Notes under the pieces: model-generated
What the model was told of the DNA's origin: nothing
Databases searched by the model: none
The model's input: the letters and a program-made list of their open reading frames with translations, nothing else
Made by a program: the position numbers and the translations under genes
In this document: positions 16,213-29,204 of the stretch, one piece after another
Numbering within the stretch: the first letter of the stretch is position 1
How the letters are laid out: each line of letters starts with the position of its first letter
Assembly: GCA_009760855.2 (NCBI GenBank)
Contig: WPIO01000083.1
Coordinates: 1,582,001 to 1,646,000 of the forward strand
DNA length: 64,000 bases
Source of the DNA: Cristatella mucedo
Lineage: Eukaryota; Bryozoa; Phylactolaemata; Cristatellidae
Direction of reading: 5' to 3'

Positions 16213-17072
16213 TAGATTATCGGCACCGAGTCAAGGAAGTCTTTGGACCAACGGTTCATGTGAAAATTGTTTACATTTATTCCGACCAATCCAATCCGGA
16301 CTGGCGTGCAGTTTAAGAGACCAACAGGATTTGCCGCAGAGGTTTTGGAATAATGCTTTGGAATTATGGAATTATTCTTTTTGGAATTATCTGCCTGCAC
16401 TTGGCTTTAGGGTTTGCTTTCGAGGACGCATACGAATTAAAGACAATACATGGTGTTTTCTTTGCTCGAAAGAGTGATTTCACGCAGTTTACTACTGGCG
16501 AATACTGTGGTTCAACTTTTTTAGCTGTTAGCCTGCTAATGGTTTAAGATTTTCTGGTGTGGTCTCATAAAAGAAAGAAAGAACTGTATTTTAGTGGTTG
16601 AATTGGCATCGGCTTTTGACCAAATAACAATCCTTTCATTCAAGAGCCGTCTAAGATGTGTGTGCATGGGAAAGCCGAAATGGCAATTGTCTATAACGAA
16701 CCTTCTTCCAACGACCATAATTCTCTTCAAACTCGGTTAATATCGAGTTTTACAAATACATCTGGTAACCCTAGTAGGTGATAGGCTCTGTTGGTCGAAT
16801 GCCCGGATAATTTTGTTGCCTTTGGTCTGCTCACACTTAGAATGCACTTCGGTTCATTTGGGCTTTTTATTCGACAACATCGTGGCCACTATAATTTAGG
16901 TGAGCAAAGCAGTTATAACCTGTAGACTCTATTCTAAAACCTTTTCTGTGTTCATCTATGAGAACATTAGTCCAGCAAGCGTGTAGCACAGAGAGACGCG
17001 CTGCTCGGGCAGCGGCAGCGGATGAGCGGCGCCAGGCAGAGGATGAGGCGGGGGGCCGGACCGTTCTTGAAT

Positions 17073-17104
<32 letters not shown>

Positions 17105-18089
17105 CGCACGCACGCACGCACGCACACGCACGCACGCACACACACAGGCACTTATCTATGAGAACATTAGAACATTAGTCCAGCCACGGCTCGGTTAACA
17201 ATGACCCAGTAACTGAGTACTCTCCACGTTATTTAATTCGTTCATCGTTTGAGGGGGCTAAAGTGAGCGGCTGGGTAAGACTGTATGAGTCTCACTTTAT
17301 TCCTATCCAAGTTTCTCAAATATTTCACTAAATTTAATTCACGGAATACAGAAGTAAAGCTCATCCAGAAATCTGTAGTCTATATAAACGACATACCACA
17401 CTCTTACTTTCAGTTGTTATTGATATACTGATTAATGTCAATAGAGCTTTGTCTGTGTCAAGCGTCTTTTGTTTGCTTGTGCGGATAGACAGTGTACATG
17501 TTATCACTAGCCAATCGACCTGCTTCCTTTCCAAAATATGTGCACTGGCTAGAAAGAGATTTATTTCTTTAGAGCTGTGTGCAAATTTATTAATATAATT
17601 ATTTTTGTTACTTCGCTTCTGTGGAATTTCATGGCACATGCTTCGCAGCCACCATCGGATGGCATTTACAGATATTTTGACGATATTATTTGTACGTGAG
17701 AATTTCCTATGATTCCTAATAATGTCCAAAGTTATTCAAGTGTATGATATATAAATATAATTTAGTCATTAGTAAAGATGTGTAAAGCTTGGTCAATTGA
17801 GGAGGCCATTCAGCCATTGGAGAGGTTGAAAGAAGATTAAGATTTGACACAGCCTTGTCAAGAGGGTACTTTGATTGTTTCTGTTTGCATAGCTTTTATG
17901 AATTTAGAATCCCTATATCATTTTTACTTTGTTCTTTAATTATTCAGTTTCCGTATGTTTAGGGCCTGATCAAGCATACTTTAATTTAGGAATGATCTAA
18001 GCTCGGTTGAAGCTATCACTGAAACTTTAGTGAGGCTGGGATTGCAAAAGTGAGGGTCACCCCAAAAGGACTGATCGCAGGTTGGTTGA
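16213..18089. other. Unassigned; CA repeat within a direct repeat
   Basis: A 64-codon + frame at 16353-16547 (LHLALGFAFEDAYELKTIHG, then GEYCGSTFLAVSLL) has protein-like composition and can be extended through one stop to about 16750, but I do not recognise it. A 122-codon minus frame at 17361-17729 is likewise unrecognised. Confidence 0.35.
17072..17146. repeat. (CA)n/(GCAC)n microsatellite
   Basis: ACAC and CACG units. The segment lies between two copies of ATCTATGAGAACATTAG at about 16954 and 17155. Confidence 0.93.
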
Positions 18090-19260
18090 CGGCGGAGCCA
18101 AGGGAATGTTGGTCCCGTAGTTCTGACGGAAGCGAACGATTAGCCCAAAGGTGGTACACCTTAGTGTTAAAAAGACACTGGGTCATCTGAGGCAGTAGTT
18201 CTATGTGTTTAACATGCCCATGGATATTAAAGAGTTGTGCAAATTCTACCGCGCATGTTGCACGAAGAAGAAGCCCTGGACACCATTATTGCTTCATCAA
18301 GTGGGTGCTCCGATGAAACTAGTTGCAATTTATATAGCTGGCCTTCTGATTCTCACTAAACGTGGCAAAGAGTTGATCATTTTAGAGGATTAACCTTACC
18401 AAAGCCAAGGCAATCCTGTAGCAAGAGGTCACTGCAGCTATCAGTTTTACATACGATTTCCTTTACGGTTTTGCCTGCCTGACGAATTAAATTCCGATCA
18501 TGGCATCAATTATGAATCAGCTGAATTTTCCGAATGCTCCAAGCTATTGGGTATCCATAAAATACGGACTGCGCCTTTACATCCCCCGTCGGATGGTATG
18601 GTAAAGCGATATAATGGCATGCTGGCACAGGGTATTGAAGAGTACTGTAGCTAAAAGCACGACGATTGGGTTTAATTTTGGCTGTTTTTGCAGATAATAA
18701 TAATTATTATAACGATAACTGATTTAAAAGCCTCACTTGTGTAGTGGCAGAAGAGCCTTAGCGGCTATCAGCACCGCTTGCAGTTGGAAATAAAGGATCG
18801 TCCTTTGAAGGATTCGATCCCACAATCTCGGTTGTGAAGAGCGATCACCTTACCTCTTGGGCTATCACGACCCAGATGGCACACCGTTCAGTGGAGCATG
18901 AGCCTATCAGATTTATGTTGGGTATGGAACTGAGGTTACCGGTAAATCTTTTGACAGGTCTGCCAGAGCTTGAACAGCCTGCTGCTGGTATTCAAGAGTT
19001 TGTCCGAGACGTACAAGAATTTTAGACCTTTAGGCTAGAAACAGTGTAGCCGTGTCTGTAAAGAACATTAGGCAAAAAGCTGATTTAAAAGCCCACGGTG
19101 TGCTGGAACTATGTGAAAGGTTTCAGGTATTCGAGAGAGACTTTTCACAAAGCCTGTAAGTCTAGGGATACAGTTTCTTTCGCTTTTGAAAATGGACTTT
19201 CAGGTGTGAACTTTCGCATTCGCTCTACACCAAAAGCGAATTATTAAGCTGTGTAAACTA
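18090..19260 (+). pseudogene. Ty3/gypsy integrase relic, split by a SINE
   Basis: The + strand shows integrase in order. The zinc-finger part is LSVKKTLGHLRQ, then FYVFNMPMDIKELCKFYRA with the second Cys pair region. The core start is VGAPMKLVAIYIAGLL. A later core segment is SDGMVKRYNGMLAQGI followed by DDWV. After the SINE it continues with HRSVEHEPIRFMLGMELRLPVNLL, the segment after the catalytic core. Stops and frameshifts are frequent. No LTR was found near it. Confidence 0.8.
18718..18873 (-). mobile_element. SINE-2 inserted in gypsy integrase
   Basis: Starts CTGATTTAAAAGCCTCAC; body ACCGCTTGCAGTTGG; B-box complement GGATTCGATCCC; head CTTGGGCTATCACGACC. A CAGAT pentamer flanks the insertion on both sides (about 18691 and 18874), a plausible target-site duplication. 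Confidence 0.82.
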
Positions 19261-19684
19261 ATCATTTGTGGAAATATCATGGCAGCAGTCTTTTCACGTT
19301 GACCAGTGGCAAGCAAGGCGGAGATTTAGATTTAGTTCAGTTGACGCATATCTCACCGACGCTTAAAACGACATTTTGCTGGTCTGCACCACGGTACTGA
19401 AATTAGTCTTAACCAGCACGGGCAACATATCGGCGATGGCCGGTGAAGATTGAAGCGGAAGTTCGCCGCACCAAGACAGACAATGAATTAAAATGATACA
19501 GAATGAGTCGGAGTGAGTGGGTGGCACGCCAACTCCAGTAAGTGCTGTGAATTGCTGGCAGTGATGACCGTCATGCGGTCGCAGGTCTGGCATGCTGTGA
19601 GAAGTGCATTCTATGCCACGGTTTTAATTTTGTTGGGTGTTTTTTGACTTGTGAATTTGCGTGTGTGTGCGTATGTGTATGTGT

Positions 19685-19716
<32 letters not shown>

Positions 19717-21289
19717 CTGTGTCTGTGTCTGTGTCCGTGTGTGCGTGTTCGAACACGAATGATTGTGACACCTAGTGTGTTTCATGAAGCTACTTCCGAG
19801 AATCTGGTACTGAAGTTAGCAGACATCAAAACGGTTGTTATAATAGCTTATGTAAGTTCACGTGAAACAAGCACATAACAACTAACTCTACGGTAACTAG
19901 GTAATCACGGAGCGACGTGCAAAACAATTTTGGGAAACACGACATCGCCGTTCGCTGAGTGATCTACAATGACTATTCCTTACGATGGGGTAGCCTAATG
20001 GCGAGTGCTCGCATCCATCTCGCAACAGATATCTTGTTACGATTTTCAAAGTTGCCTTTTTAACAAAATTCTCACCAGACTGGATTTCGGTATTTCGATA
20101 GTATTGGACCGAATATTCGTTGGGTACACTAATGAGACTCTTGTTTGATGAAGCTTGATTCACTTTCTAGGTTTTTTGAGAATGGCTGTATGTCTCCTTC
20201 TCTGTTACTGTGTCTTTTTAATATTCAAAATATTGATAATTTTAGTTACGGCTTGCCATTTAAAATCTTTGTGAGGCCTTTAGGTGGTAAATTACTATAC
20301 CTGATTGAGTTAGTCAGCTCGGTTTGAGATTTAGTTTTGTTCTTTGAGATGAATTAACTATTTTTCTAATGAACTAAGATTAGAGGCTTTCTGTTGTAGC
20401 CTGACTAAATATCTGGCCAAGACTTGCCAGATATATCGAAGAATGATTTATACGGCTTTGACTTGCGTTGTTAGCTTCTAGGTCCTGCCAACGTTTTAGT
20501 CAGCTCTAGGATTTTGAGGTGTTGATTCGTGTTTTTAATGGAAGGGCTCGTCTCAACATTAAAAAGAGCTGTTGCATTGGATTTGAGCGATCCCAAGTTT
20601 GCTTGCTGCACACGTTTTTCTGCCTTTTCCCGTGTTTTTGGTTGTGATCATTTGTGATGGTGATTATATTGTTATGATTTGGCTGTGATTAGAGCCTGGC
20701 TTACGTGGCTGTCAGTATTTTTCAATATATCCATATATTTGTCAATATAGTGGTCGCGGAATACTTTCTCTACCCAGACTTGCATGATTGAGTCGTGGTG
20801 GTCGAAGCACTTTTCGACTGGTACATTTGTATGTATAGTGGACACGGGATTCTGTACCAGTGCATGATTGAGAGTCAATTCTGATGTTATTCAATTGGCA
20901 TTCAATTATTTGACCGACTCCCGTATTTTAGACCTCTATGTGGCCGCCCCATCTTGGAAGGCAAGCTCAAACGTTCATCGTGTGGGTCTTCACGAAGCAG
21001 TTAACAATATTAATAATAGCACTGTTGACGGCCAGTGTCTACATGTCCCAGCTGCTGCACTGCTTGGTCGCAAAATTTACATATTAAAGCTTGAAGACTG
21101 GACGATTTGCTTGCAATTAGAACGAAATTAATAAAGCTTCCGAGCCAACTTCCGACGTCACACGATATGATTCCCTTTGGTCAATTGTGCCAACAATGCG
21201 TAGGACACTCATCAGCCTCATTCTCATGGGATGAACCGATAGTTGTCGATGAGCTGCTGCTGCTTTATGGGCGCTCGATCAAGCAATTT
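19261..21289. other. Unassigned; contains GT repeat
   Basis: No gene recognised. Frames of up to 88 codons show no family motif. Confidence 0.35.
19659..19748. repeat. (GT)n microsatellite
   Basis: Imperfect GTGT and GTAT/TGTC variants. Confidence 0.92.
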
Positions 21290-21463
21290 TGCCCCGCGGG
21301 GGTCTTCGCCCAGGAGGTAAGGTGCTCACTCTTCACGACCCGGGTCGTATCCTGTCGCGGTTCGAGTTCTTCTGTGGGTAATCCTTATTTATCTATTGCA
21401 AGCGGTGGTGATAGCCATTATAGTTAATTTGCCGCCGTGTAAATGAGGCTGTTAAATCAGCTA
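21290..21463 (+). mobile_element. SINE-2
   Basis: Head GGAGGTAAGGTGCTCACTC, B box GCGGTTCGAGTTC, body CTATTGCAAGCGGTGGTG, end GAGGCTGTTAAATCAGCTA. The 5' boundary is uncertain. Confidence 0.75.
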
Positions 21464-22122
21464 GCCCTTTTTAGGGAGAGCGCTATCGAATTTAGGGAAA
21501 GGGAGCAATGTTGATATTGTCGGTTTGCTAAGTGTATTAGTACAAGACTGCCAGTGTAAGGTCTGTACTCATTGCAAGGGTTGTGTCGCTACTTGAACTA
21601 GTTCGGGATACGCGGGTATTGCGCATTGCATCCCAGCGATGGATGCCGCGGCGTGCAAAAGGTAGGGATCTAGTCCGGCCAGCCTAAAAACATCAACCCA
21701 CGACCACCGGCGCCCTCATCACCCGCAGATACCGAGTAATTTTTATAATATCAACCTCTTTATCATCCTTCGTCGCTCTACTTGTAGTCTGCCGTGAGTG
21801 CAATGAATTTCCGCATTTTGCCGCTGGTTCCGAGTGAGTATCGCGGATGGACCTTTGCAGTACATGCGATCGAGACTGACGTCATTGCTTTGTCGTCATT
21901 GCATCGCTCTTGACGTGCCCGAGCGCGCGTCGGCACAAAAATGCCTTGACTCATCAGCCGTTCAAACTCAATAGCGGCAGATTAAACATCCTCCGCCAAC
22001 GAGGCACGCTAACGTAGTCCAGCCAGCGCATGCGCGCTTCGGGCGGCGCATGAGTGCCGCGGTTGCATGCGCAGAAACGCCGGCTGCGCGCACGCGTGCG
22101 CGAGTCGGCACGATCACCGTCA
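21464..22122. other. 3' flank of the GT92 gene
   Basis: No further gene seen. A minus-strand 3' UTR for the GT92 gene is expected here, but I see no clear AATAAA on that strand close to the stop. Confidence 0.4.
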
Positions 22123-23287
22123 TCAGGACTCGAGCGCCTCTAGCGCCTCTAGGGTCGAGCGAACGCCGGCGGTCAGCGCGGCCGCGTAGCGACCCAGCCT
22201 GGCCGCGCCGTCGTCGGCGGCGTATCCGTACGCGCAGCGCCTGCTCTTGCATCTCGCCCTGTAGTGGTGCAGCCACGCGTGCGCCGGCGCGACCGCGGTG
22301 AAATTGGTCGCCGGCCACAGCCGTCGGTGCCAGTTGACGGCCACCGTGTCGCCCGTGAAGTGCACCGTCTTCACCTGCTCGAACGAGAGCGTCGTGCGGC
22401 GCGTGTACTGGAGCACGTGCGAGCCGGCGGCGGTGGCGGCGGCGGCGTCGGGCGCCGCCGCGCCGAACTGCTCCACGTACTCGGCGGCGGGAAAGGAGAA
22501 GGCGGTGCTCGTCGGGTGGGCGGCGCGCAGGCGCGTCAGCAGCTCGACGAGCGTGGCGGCCTGCGTCGGCACGAGCACCTCGTCGATGTCGATCACCATG
22601 ACGTACTCGAACGCGGCGCGGAAGCGGTGCAAGCAGTCCTGCAGCGAGAGCAGCTGCGTCTGCGCGTGTGGCTCGCTGCCCGTCGAGTAGGTGGCGTCGA
22701 ACTGTCGGAAGGCGCTCGCCAGGAGCGCCGAGCTCCGTCCGAGCTCGGCGCGGCAGTCGTCGCGGACCGTCGTCAGCCAGCCGCGGCCGACGTAGTGGCG
22801 GAAGGCGCGGCCGATCGCGCCCGTCATGCCGGCGTCGTACAGCACGACGTGATCGACGCCGAGCAGTCGGTTCAGCTCCATCCATTCGACGAATCGGACG
22901 CCGTCCGGAGATCCGTACCCGCCCTTGACGCAGACGCCGAGGAATCGCTTCTCGCCGCCGCCGCCGCCGCTGCTGCCGCCGCGGACGGGCAGCGCGACGG
23001 CGGCGCGCGCGTTCAAACCGCCCGCACCGCCGCCGCCGCCCACGGCGACCGACGCCAGGTGCGCGGCGGCGCCCGCGGGAGCGTCGCACCAGACGAGCGC
23101 CGCCCGCCAGACGGCCACCGTGCGGTTGGTGTAGTGGATCCACCGGCTGCGAGCCGGACTCCGCAGCTGCGGTCCAAAGTAGCAGTGCATCTCGCCTCCG
23201 CGAAAGTCTCGGTGGCCGAAAGCGGTCACCCAGATTCGGCGGGAGCCGCCTCTCGAATCCTCGTAGGCGCCCACCAGGAAGAACCTG
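22123..23287 (-). CDS. GT92 catalytic exon (terminal exon)
   Basis: A CTTGCAG acceptor precedes the exon. The exon reads FFFLVGAYEDSR, EMHCYF, a Gly-rich loop, FLGVCVKGGYG, then FVEWMELNRLLGVDHVVLYD, the family signature. DIDEVLVP follows, with the metal-binding DxD at model residues 358-360. Then come VKTVHFTGDTVAVNW and the C-terminal WLHHYR motif, ending LEALES and TGA. N-glycosylation sequons are NRT and NFT. All catalytic-domain motifs expected of the family are intact. The exon is very GC-rich, with Ala and Gly homopolymer loops (GGGGGAGG, PDAAAATAAG) that look like expansions between conserved blocks. Long overlapping frames on either strand, including a 442-codon Arg-rich one, are consequences of that composition. 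Confidence 0.92.
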
Positions 23288-26200
23288 CAAGCGCATGAGG
23301 ACTCGGCCTTTAGCGAGCGAGCGTCAGATCGAGCGGCGAACTCGAAGCGAAGTCAACTTGAAACGTCGATTTGACATCGGCTGGCGGCGCTCGAGGCTCG
23401 GCGGTTTCGCGACGCTGTCGCTCGCTGGAGAGGGGGCGTACAATCGCCGGCTAGCTAGCGGCGGGTCGAGATGCATCCAGTCGGCTGGCTGAGACGAGCC
23501 GGTCGTCAGATGCCGACAATCGTTTCCGGCGAGCAGGCAGACGGCGGCGCCGGAGGCTCAAAGCGCGCCAACCCAGTCCGACGCGTCAGGCGGCCTAGCG
23601 GGCTGCATTTTAGAAGGGCCGGCGCCGCGTGCAAAGCCCCGCTGCTACTTTCGGACGCCATTTTGTCCCGTCGGCAGTCGGCTTGACGCCACGGCGCTCT
23701 GCGCCTCTTTCACTCGCCTCTCCGCGTAGGCGTACGCCGACAGCGGCGCTGGGCCGAGGCCAGCAGCAGCAGCAGAAGCAGAAGCGGCAGCAGCAGCCGG
23801 CGGCCCAGCGTCCGTCGCTGCGCGGTCCCGGTTCGTCGAGCGTCGCCGAGCGTCGCGGGGGACGAGCTCCGCCGCGTCGCCGCGCGCCTCGTATCCTCGC
23901 CAGTCGGCTTCGGCGAAGCGGGGGTCCTGAAACAGAGGAGACGCGCCGGTGCGGTCGTCGGCGCATCTGGCCAGCGAAGCTGACAGGCTGTACGCGGCGT
24001 TGCAGACGCCAGCGTCGGACACTCCCCGAAAGATCATCCAGAGAGTGCGCCGCGGTGCCACCGAAAAGGCAGCGGCTCCGGCGGCGCGCGCAAGCGTGAA
24101 GACTCAAATGAAGCGCAAGCAGCCAACCCACCGGTCTGTTCTTCGCGATTGCAGATCGCGTGCGCAGAAAGAGGCCGAGCAGCGGTCCGGAGAGGCAGCG
24201 CGGCCGGCCACCTTCGCGGGCTTTCTAGCCGGCCTCTTTTTTGAGAGCAAACTGACGGGCTGGCAACTCCGCGAATTCTCATCCTTTGAACTGGCGATCA
24301 ATTGGCTGAGGCAGGTAAAAGGCCAGCTGATAAAACTACCTCATTTCATATAGCCGCAGAAGAGCCGTAACGGCTATTACCGCCGCTCGCGGTGGTCTGC
24401 ATACGCGGCGTGGCGCAAGCAATTCTCAAATAGCTGGAAGCGCGACGGTCGTCCAAAAAGAAAAGTGACATACATTTAAAGAGGAGGTGCGAAGAGTTTT
24501 CGGAGAGCGTCCGCCTAGCGGAAGCGATGGTATGCGGTGATGTTCGGGCAACTGCACGAAACAAGATTTCTGAATAGCTCCGAGCCTGTGCCCTCAAGTA
24601 GCGAGGTCAGTCGGAAAATGCAATTCGGCCGTTGGCGCAGCATTTATTGTGTAGGCACAACGCCGCTAATGCCTGCAATATTTACTTGGTTCGTGGAAAA
24701 ATCGGCAACAATTCGCGAACTTCAGGCTTCGCGATATTCCTAAAGGCGGCGATGTTTTCAAGCATTCCCTCGGATGCCTCAGAGATGCTAGCGGTATTAA
24801 GTGTGGCGGACATTTATCTACGTAAGAATAATCCATTGCCGCATTCCGCAAGACCATAATTGTACTGGATCGGCAGTGAATTTATTGGCGTGTGCGCTTG
24901 CTCTCTTTACTAAATGCCAGAATTACCTTGGCCTAAGTGCCACTTTGACAGCGCGAGCACTTCCTAGCTTAGAAGTCTCAATTCAATGTCAAAGAAGTGG
25001 CAGTTAAATGAGCTACTCTTGATAAAGCGAGCTCGATCTAAAGAAAATGACGACGAGGGCTTGCCATGCTGTGAAAGGCTACAGACTAACTTGCCATGCA
25101 CCTGTACCTTGTACCACCTGTACCTGTACCCCACGTGTACCTTTGCTTTGATCCCTCCCAGCCTTCGAGCACCTCAAACTCTCTCAACTCACTTGCTGCA
25201 TGAATTGATGACATTCGCACATGGATGGCAGCAAATTTTCTAAAACTAAACGATGATAAACTAACTTACTAGTTATGGGAAAACCCAGTGTGATTCAGAG
25301 ATTGGAAAGGCTGACTCTCAATATTGGGTCTGCCAGCATATCTCCTGTTGTATCAGCTCAAAATCTAGGTGTCATATTCCAAAGCGACCTCTCGTTAGAC
25401 GACCATATCAGCTCCACAGTCAAATCTGCCTATTTTCAGCTCCATAACATTTCTAAAATTCGGGCTTGTTTAGATAAGGATACCACGTCCAAGTTGGTCC
25501 ATGCATTCGTGACATCCCGTCTCGACTTCTGCAACTCACTGCTTACTGGCCAACCAGCATGTGCGATCAGGCGATTGCAGCTGGTGCAAAACTCCGCAGC
25601 TAGGCTTGTCTGTCGTGAGCGTCGCAGTTGCCACATTACTCCACTTCTCGCCGACCTGCACTGGCTACCAGTCAAGCAACGGATTGACTTCAAGGTTTTG
25701 TCGCTCACTTTTAGGTCCCTTCATTCAATGGCTCCAACCTATCTCTCAGATATACTACCCTATCAGGCCAAGCATCGTACCACCTGCTTTTCGGAATCCA
25801 ACAGTCTAAAAATACCTCGTACAAACCTTAAATCCTTTGGAGACCGTGCATTTAGTTCGTATGCTCCCAAAGCCTGGAACTCCCTCCCGACCTGTGTCAG
25901 AACATCCCCTGACCTGACCACATTTTAAAGGAACTTGAAAACACACCTATTTAGGACAGCATTTAGTGGGTCCCTGTGATTCGTCCTTCGCGTGCTTATG
26001 CGTGCTGACACTGTGCATGCTGCCACTAACCACATTTGCATGCTGACCCTGTGCATGTCACCCCTAACCATGTTATTCATTTTGTTCGTTTATCAAGCAT
26101 GATATTACTTACCATTCAATTGCATTTCCCTTTGCAGCTAATGCAAATCGCCTAGAAAGAGATTAAGTTCTCTGAGGGCGCTTTATCAAGTGTATTATTA

Positions 26201-29110
26201 TTATTATGCAGGTAAGATTGAGACCTCAAATGCATTACCTCTAGAACCGATTGCACGTAGATATCAACACCGAGAAAATACTGCCCTTGCGTACATGACC
26301 CTCGCCGAACGTAACTCATTTATCCGTATCAATCCTACAGAAATAAGCTCATAAATGTTTCTTAACACCAACGCACGACTTATTTCTTTCCGCCGAATAA
26401 AGATGCATCTTGAAACATGTATCAATGACGCAGGTTGCTAAATACAAAGCGAGAAATTGAAATAGACAGATGACTGCTAAGACCTTTCTAGAATTTAAAT
26501 CGTTGTTACGAACGATATCGATTGTAATCGATGTCCGCAAATTTCGTTAAATTAAACGGCGGCAAAACTGAACTGATGCTCATAGGACACCCCAAGCGCG
26601 TAGCTCGACTAGAAGGCCTCGCTCTTCTAGTAGGCGGTGCTGTTGTGCGATCATCACCGTCTGCTCGGAATTTAGGTGTCGTTTTCGACAGCTGCATAAA
26701 CTTTGAACGCTTCGTTAACAGGACTGCTTCCACAGCTAAGCATAACCTCCAATCCTTGTCTAAGATTAGGAACTGTCTTCCCTGGTGGCTTGCAAAGAAT
26801 TTAACTAGATCCTTAGTTCTGTCTCGGCTAAATTACTGTAACTCCCTTTTGGCTGGGCAACCGAAAAAAAGCCACTAGGCCACTGTAGCTGCCCAATAAT
26901 ATGGCTGCAAGGCTAGTTTGCAAATTCCAGTGGTTTGACCAAGTGTATTTTTTGTTGAAAGAGCTAAACTAACTGCCAGTTAATCAACAGATACAGAGCA
27001 AAGTTCTTACGCTGACCCACAAGGCCCGCCACGGCTTGGCTCCTTCAAACCTAGCTGAACTGGTTTCAGTCTCCTCGTGCACCAAGGTCGTGTATGGATG
27101 ATAAATTAGCTGTTTCATTCCTCTGCTTAAAGACCACAAGCGACAGCTTTTGCTCTGCATGTCTTCGACTGTGGAACTTGCTTCCACAATTCTACGCAAC
27201 GACAACTACTCTCCTGCTACCGACTATGGCACATCTTTTCAAGCAGTCCTGAGCTGCTACTTCCAAGCTACTCACGACCTCAACTGCTCTCCTGACTCAG
27301 CTATGCTTCTCACTTTCTCTTTGTTGCGTGAGATGAAGTCTGTTGGCTATCGGATGCGTACCAAAAGCCACTTAGGCTGTGAGTGCGCCATACAAAACTC
27401 CCCTACATAAAACCCACATAGTCGCTGTGGCTTTATGGAGTTGCAGAGGGAGAAACATTACATTACATAACAATTGTAGGGCAGTTAGGCCATCTTATCT
27501 AGTGGATTTCTGTAGGGACAAAAACGCCGATGGCTTCCGCTTCGCTCATACTAAGCAACAGTGAGACAAATTTCTCTCAGAGTGAACTAGAGGCACCGTC
27601 TTTGATTGTGGGCGTCCAGCCTTCACTTGTCTCTCTATGCAGGAAAATTTGTGCTGAAACTGACCATAAACCATTGCGATTCTAATCTAAACAAATTGTC
27701 CATACGATATCGGCCGCGAGAACGCAAAATTTGGCTGCTATACTGTCTGCCTACTCATTCGACATAGAACAGATAAGATCAGAGGACCATTGCAATGTCA
27801 TTACAATGTCGAGATTGTCTCAGCCAATCAGGGTGGAGGACTGTGAGCAGATGAGGCGGTTCCACGTAGAATATTTCGCACGCCAACTTGTGAAGTTTTA
27901 GATCACGAAGGAATGATTGCTAATCAAACGTACTCTAAAAAGCCTGCGGTACTAAAACTCGTGGCTGGTCTGAACAGCGTTGTCAGGCACGAGGCTTTTC
28001 ACGGGTTTCACCAAAAACTCTCGAACTTTAATGGATGCCGAGAAAGCCGTATCAGGTTTGTGATACCAACCAATCTTTGAAAGCACTATCTCCAAGGATT
28101 TACATGACGGACAACTGGACAGAGTCAGGATGAAGTCCGCTGCATGCTTAGTGGCCTCGAGTCGTCGCGTGAAGCTTTCGGGCAGTGCAATGCAGTTTGC
28201 AGTACACCGCCAGCCAATCCTCATCCTGTGGCACAACCTACGAATCTAGTGCAGCGAATCCATTTAGACTTTGCGGGCCACTGAAAAACCGCCTTCTTCC
28301 GATACTAACAAAACTAACCAACTAAGCAAACCACCATATCGACGCCTTCGCTAGACAGGGCGTACCGCTGGTCATTGGCAGTGACAATGGACCACCGCTC
28401 CGCTCTGCTGTCTGTGCTCTCTTTCCGCAATCTCTTTAAGCATTAGGCACATTTTTACCATTCCTTCCACCAAGCCATGCGCTGGCCACGCGGCTAGCTC
28501 ATGGCTCAAACGCGCATATGCAACCTATGTACCCATATGCGCCACCTAGAGAGCTGTGCATATGCGCACGGCAAATTTTTGTAAAATCGTATGTCTAGAA
28601 CTGAAGGAGCCCAGCTATCCCCAGCAGAAAGGCTCACAGGCCAAAAGCCCAATACGCTGCCTTTTTCGACCACCACCTACGTACTTCCACCGGCGAACCT
28701 GGCGAGTCTCCGTGACAAAACATTATTCAACAATGGAGACCTGGTGTGGTCTTTTGCTCAGCTCTTGCTGCCTACAGCAAGTGTAAATAGACCTCGTGCA
28801 TCTGCCACAATTAAATTCAGCAGCAAAACCAGGCACAACTGCAACAGACGACGCACGGTCACTGCTGCTGATGCGTCAATGAACTAAGAATGAACTAATA
28901 ATAAATATGAACTAAGCTGATGCAGTTGAAGACATCCAGCAATAGAAAAACTGAGAACTTGTTTAAAAGAATTTTCTTAACTCAACAGCGAAACCACTTT
29001 CGTGAAGTCTGGGACAGCTGCCATTTTAAGTAACTTGCCGCCATTCTCCTGTTGCTAGCTCACTGCTGTCTAATAACGTGCTTCTGCTAGTCAACACACC
29101 CAGTGGTGCT

Positions 29111-29204
<94 letters not shown>

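Noticed and set aside
21968-23298. 442-codon Arg-rich minus frame and 344-codon plus frame over the GT92 exon
   Set aside because: Alternative frames of a very GC-rich exon. Only the frame carrying the GT92 motifs has conserved-family residues.
23610-24131. 173-codon minus frame and 156-codon plus frame near 24 kb
   Set aside because: GC-rich shadows; only the phase-matched part 23649-23926 of one frame was kept as an exon candidate.
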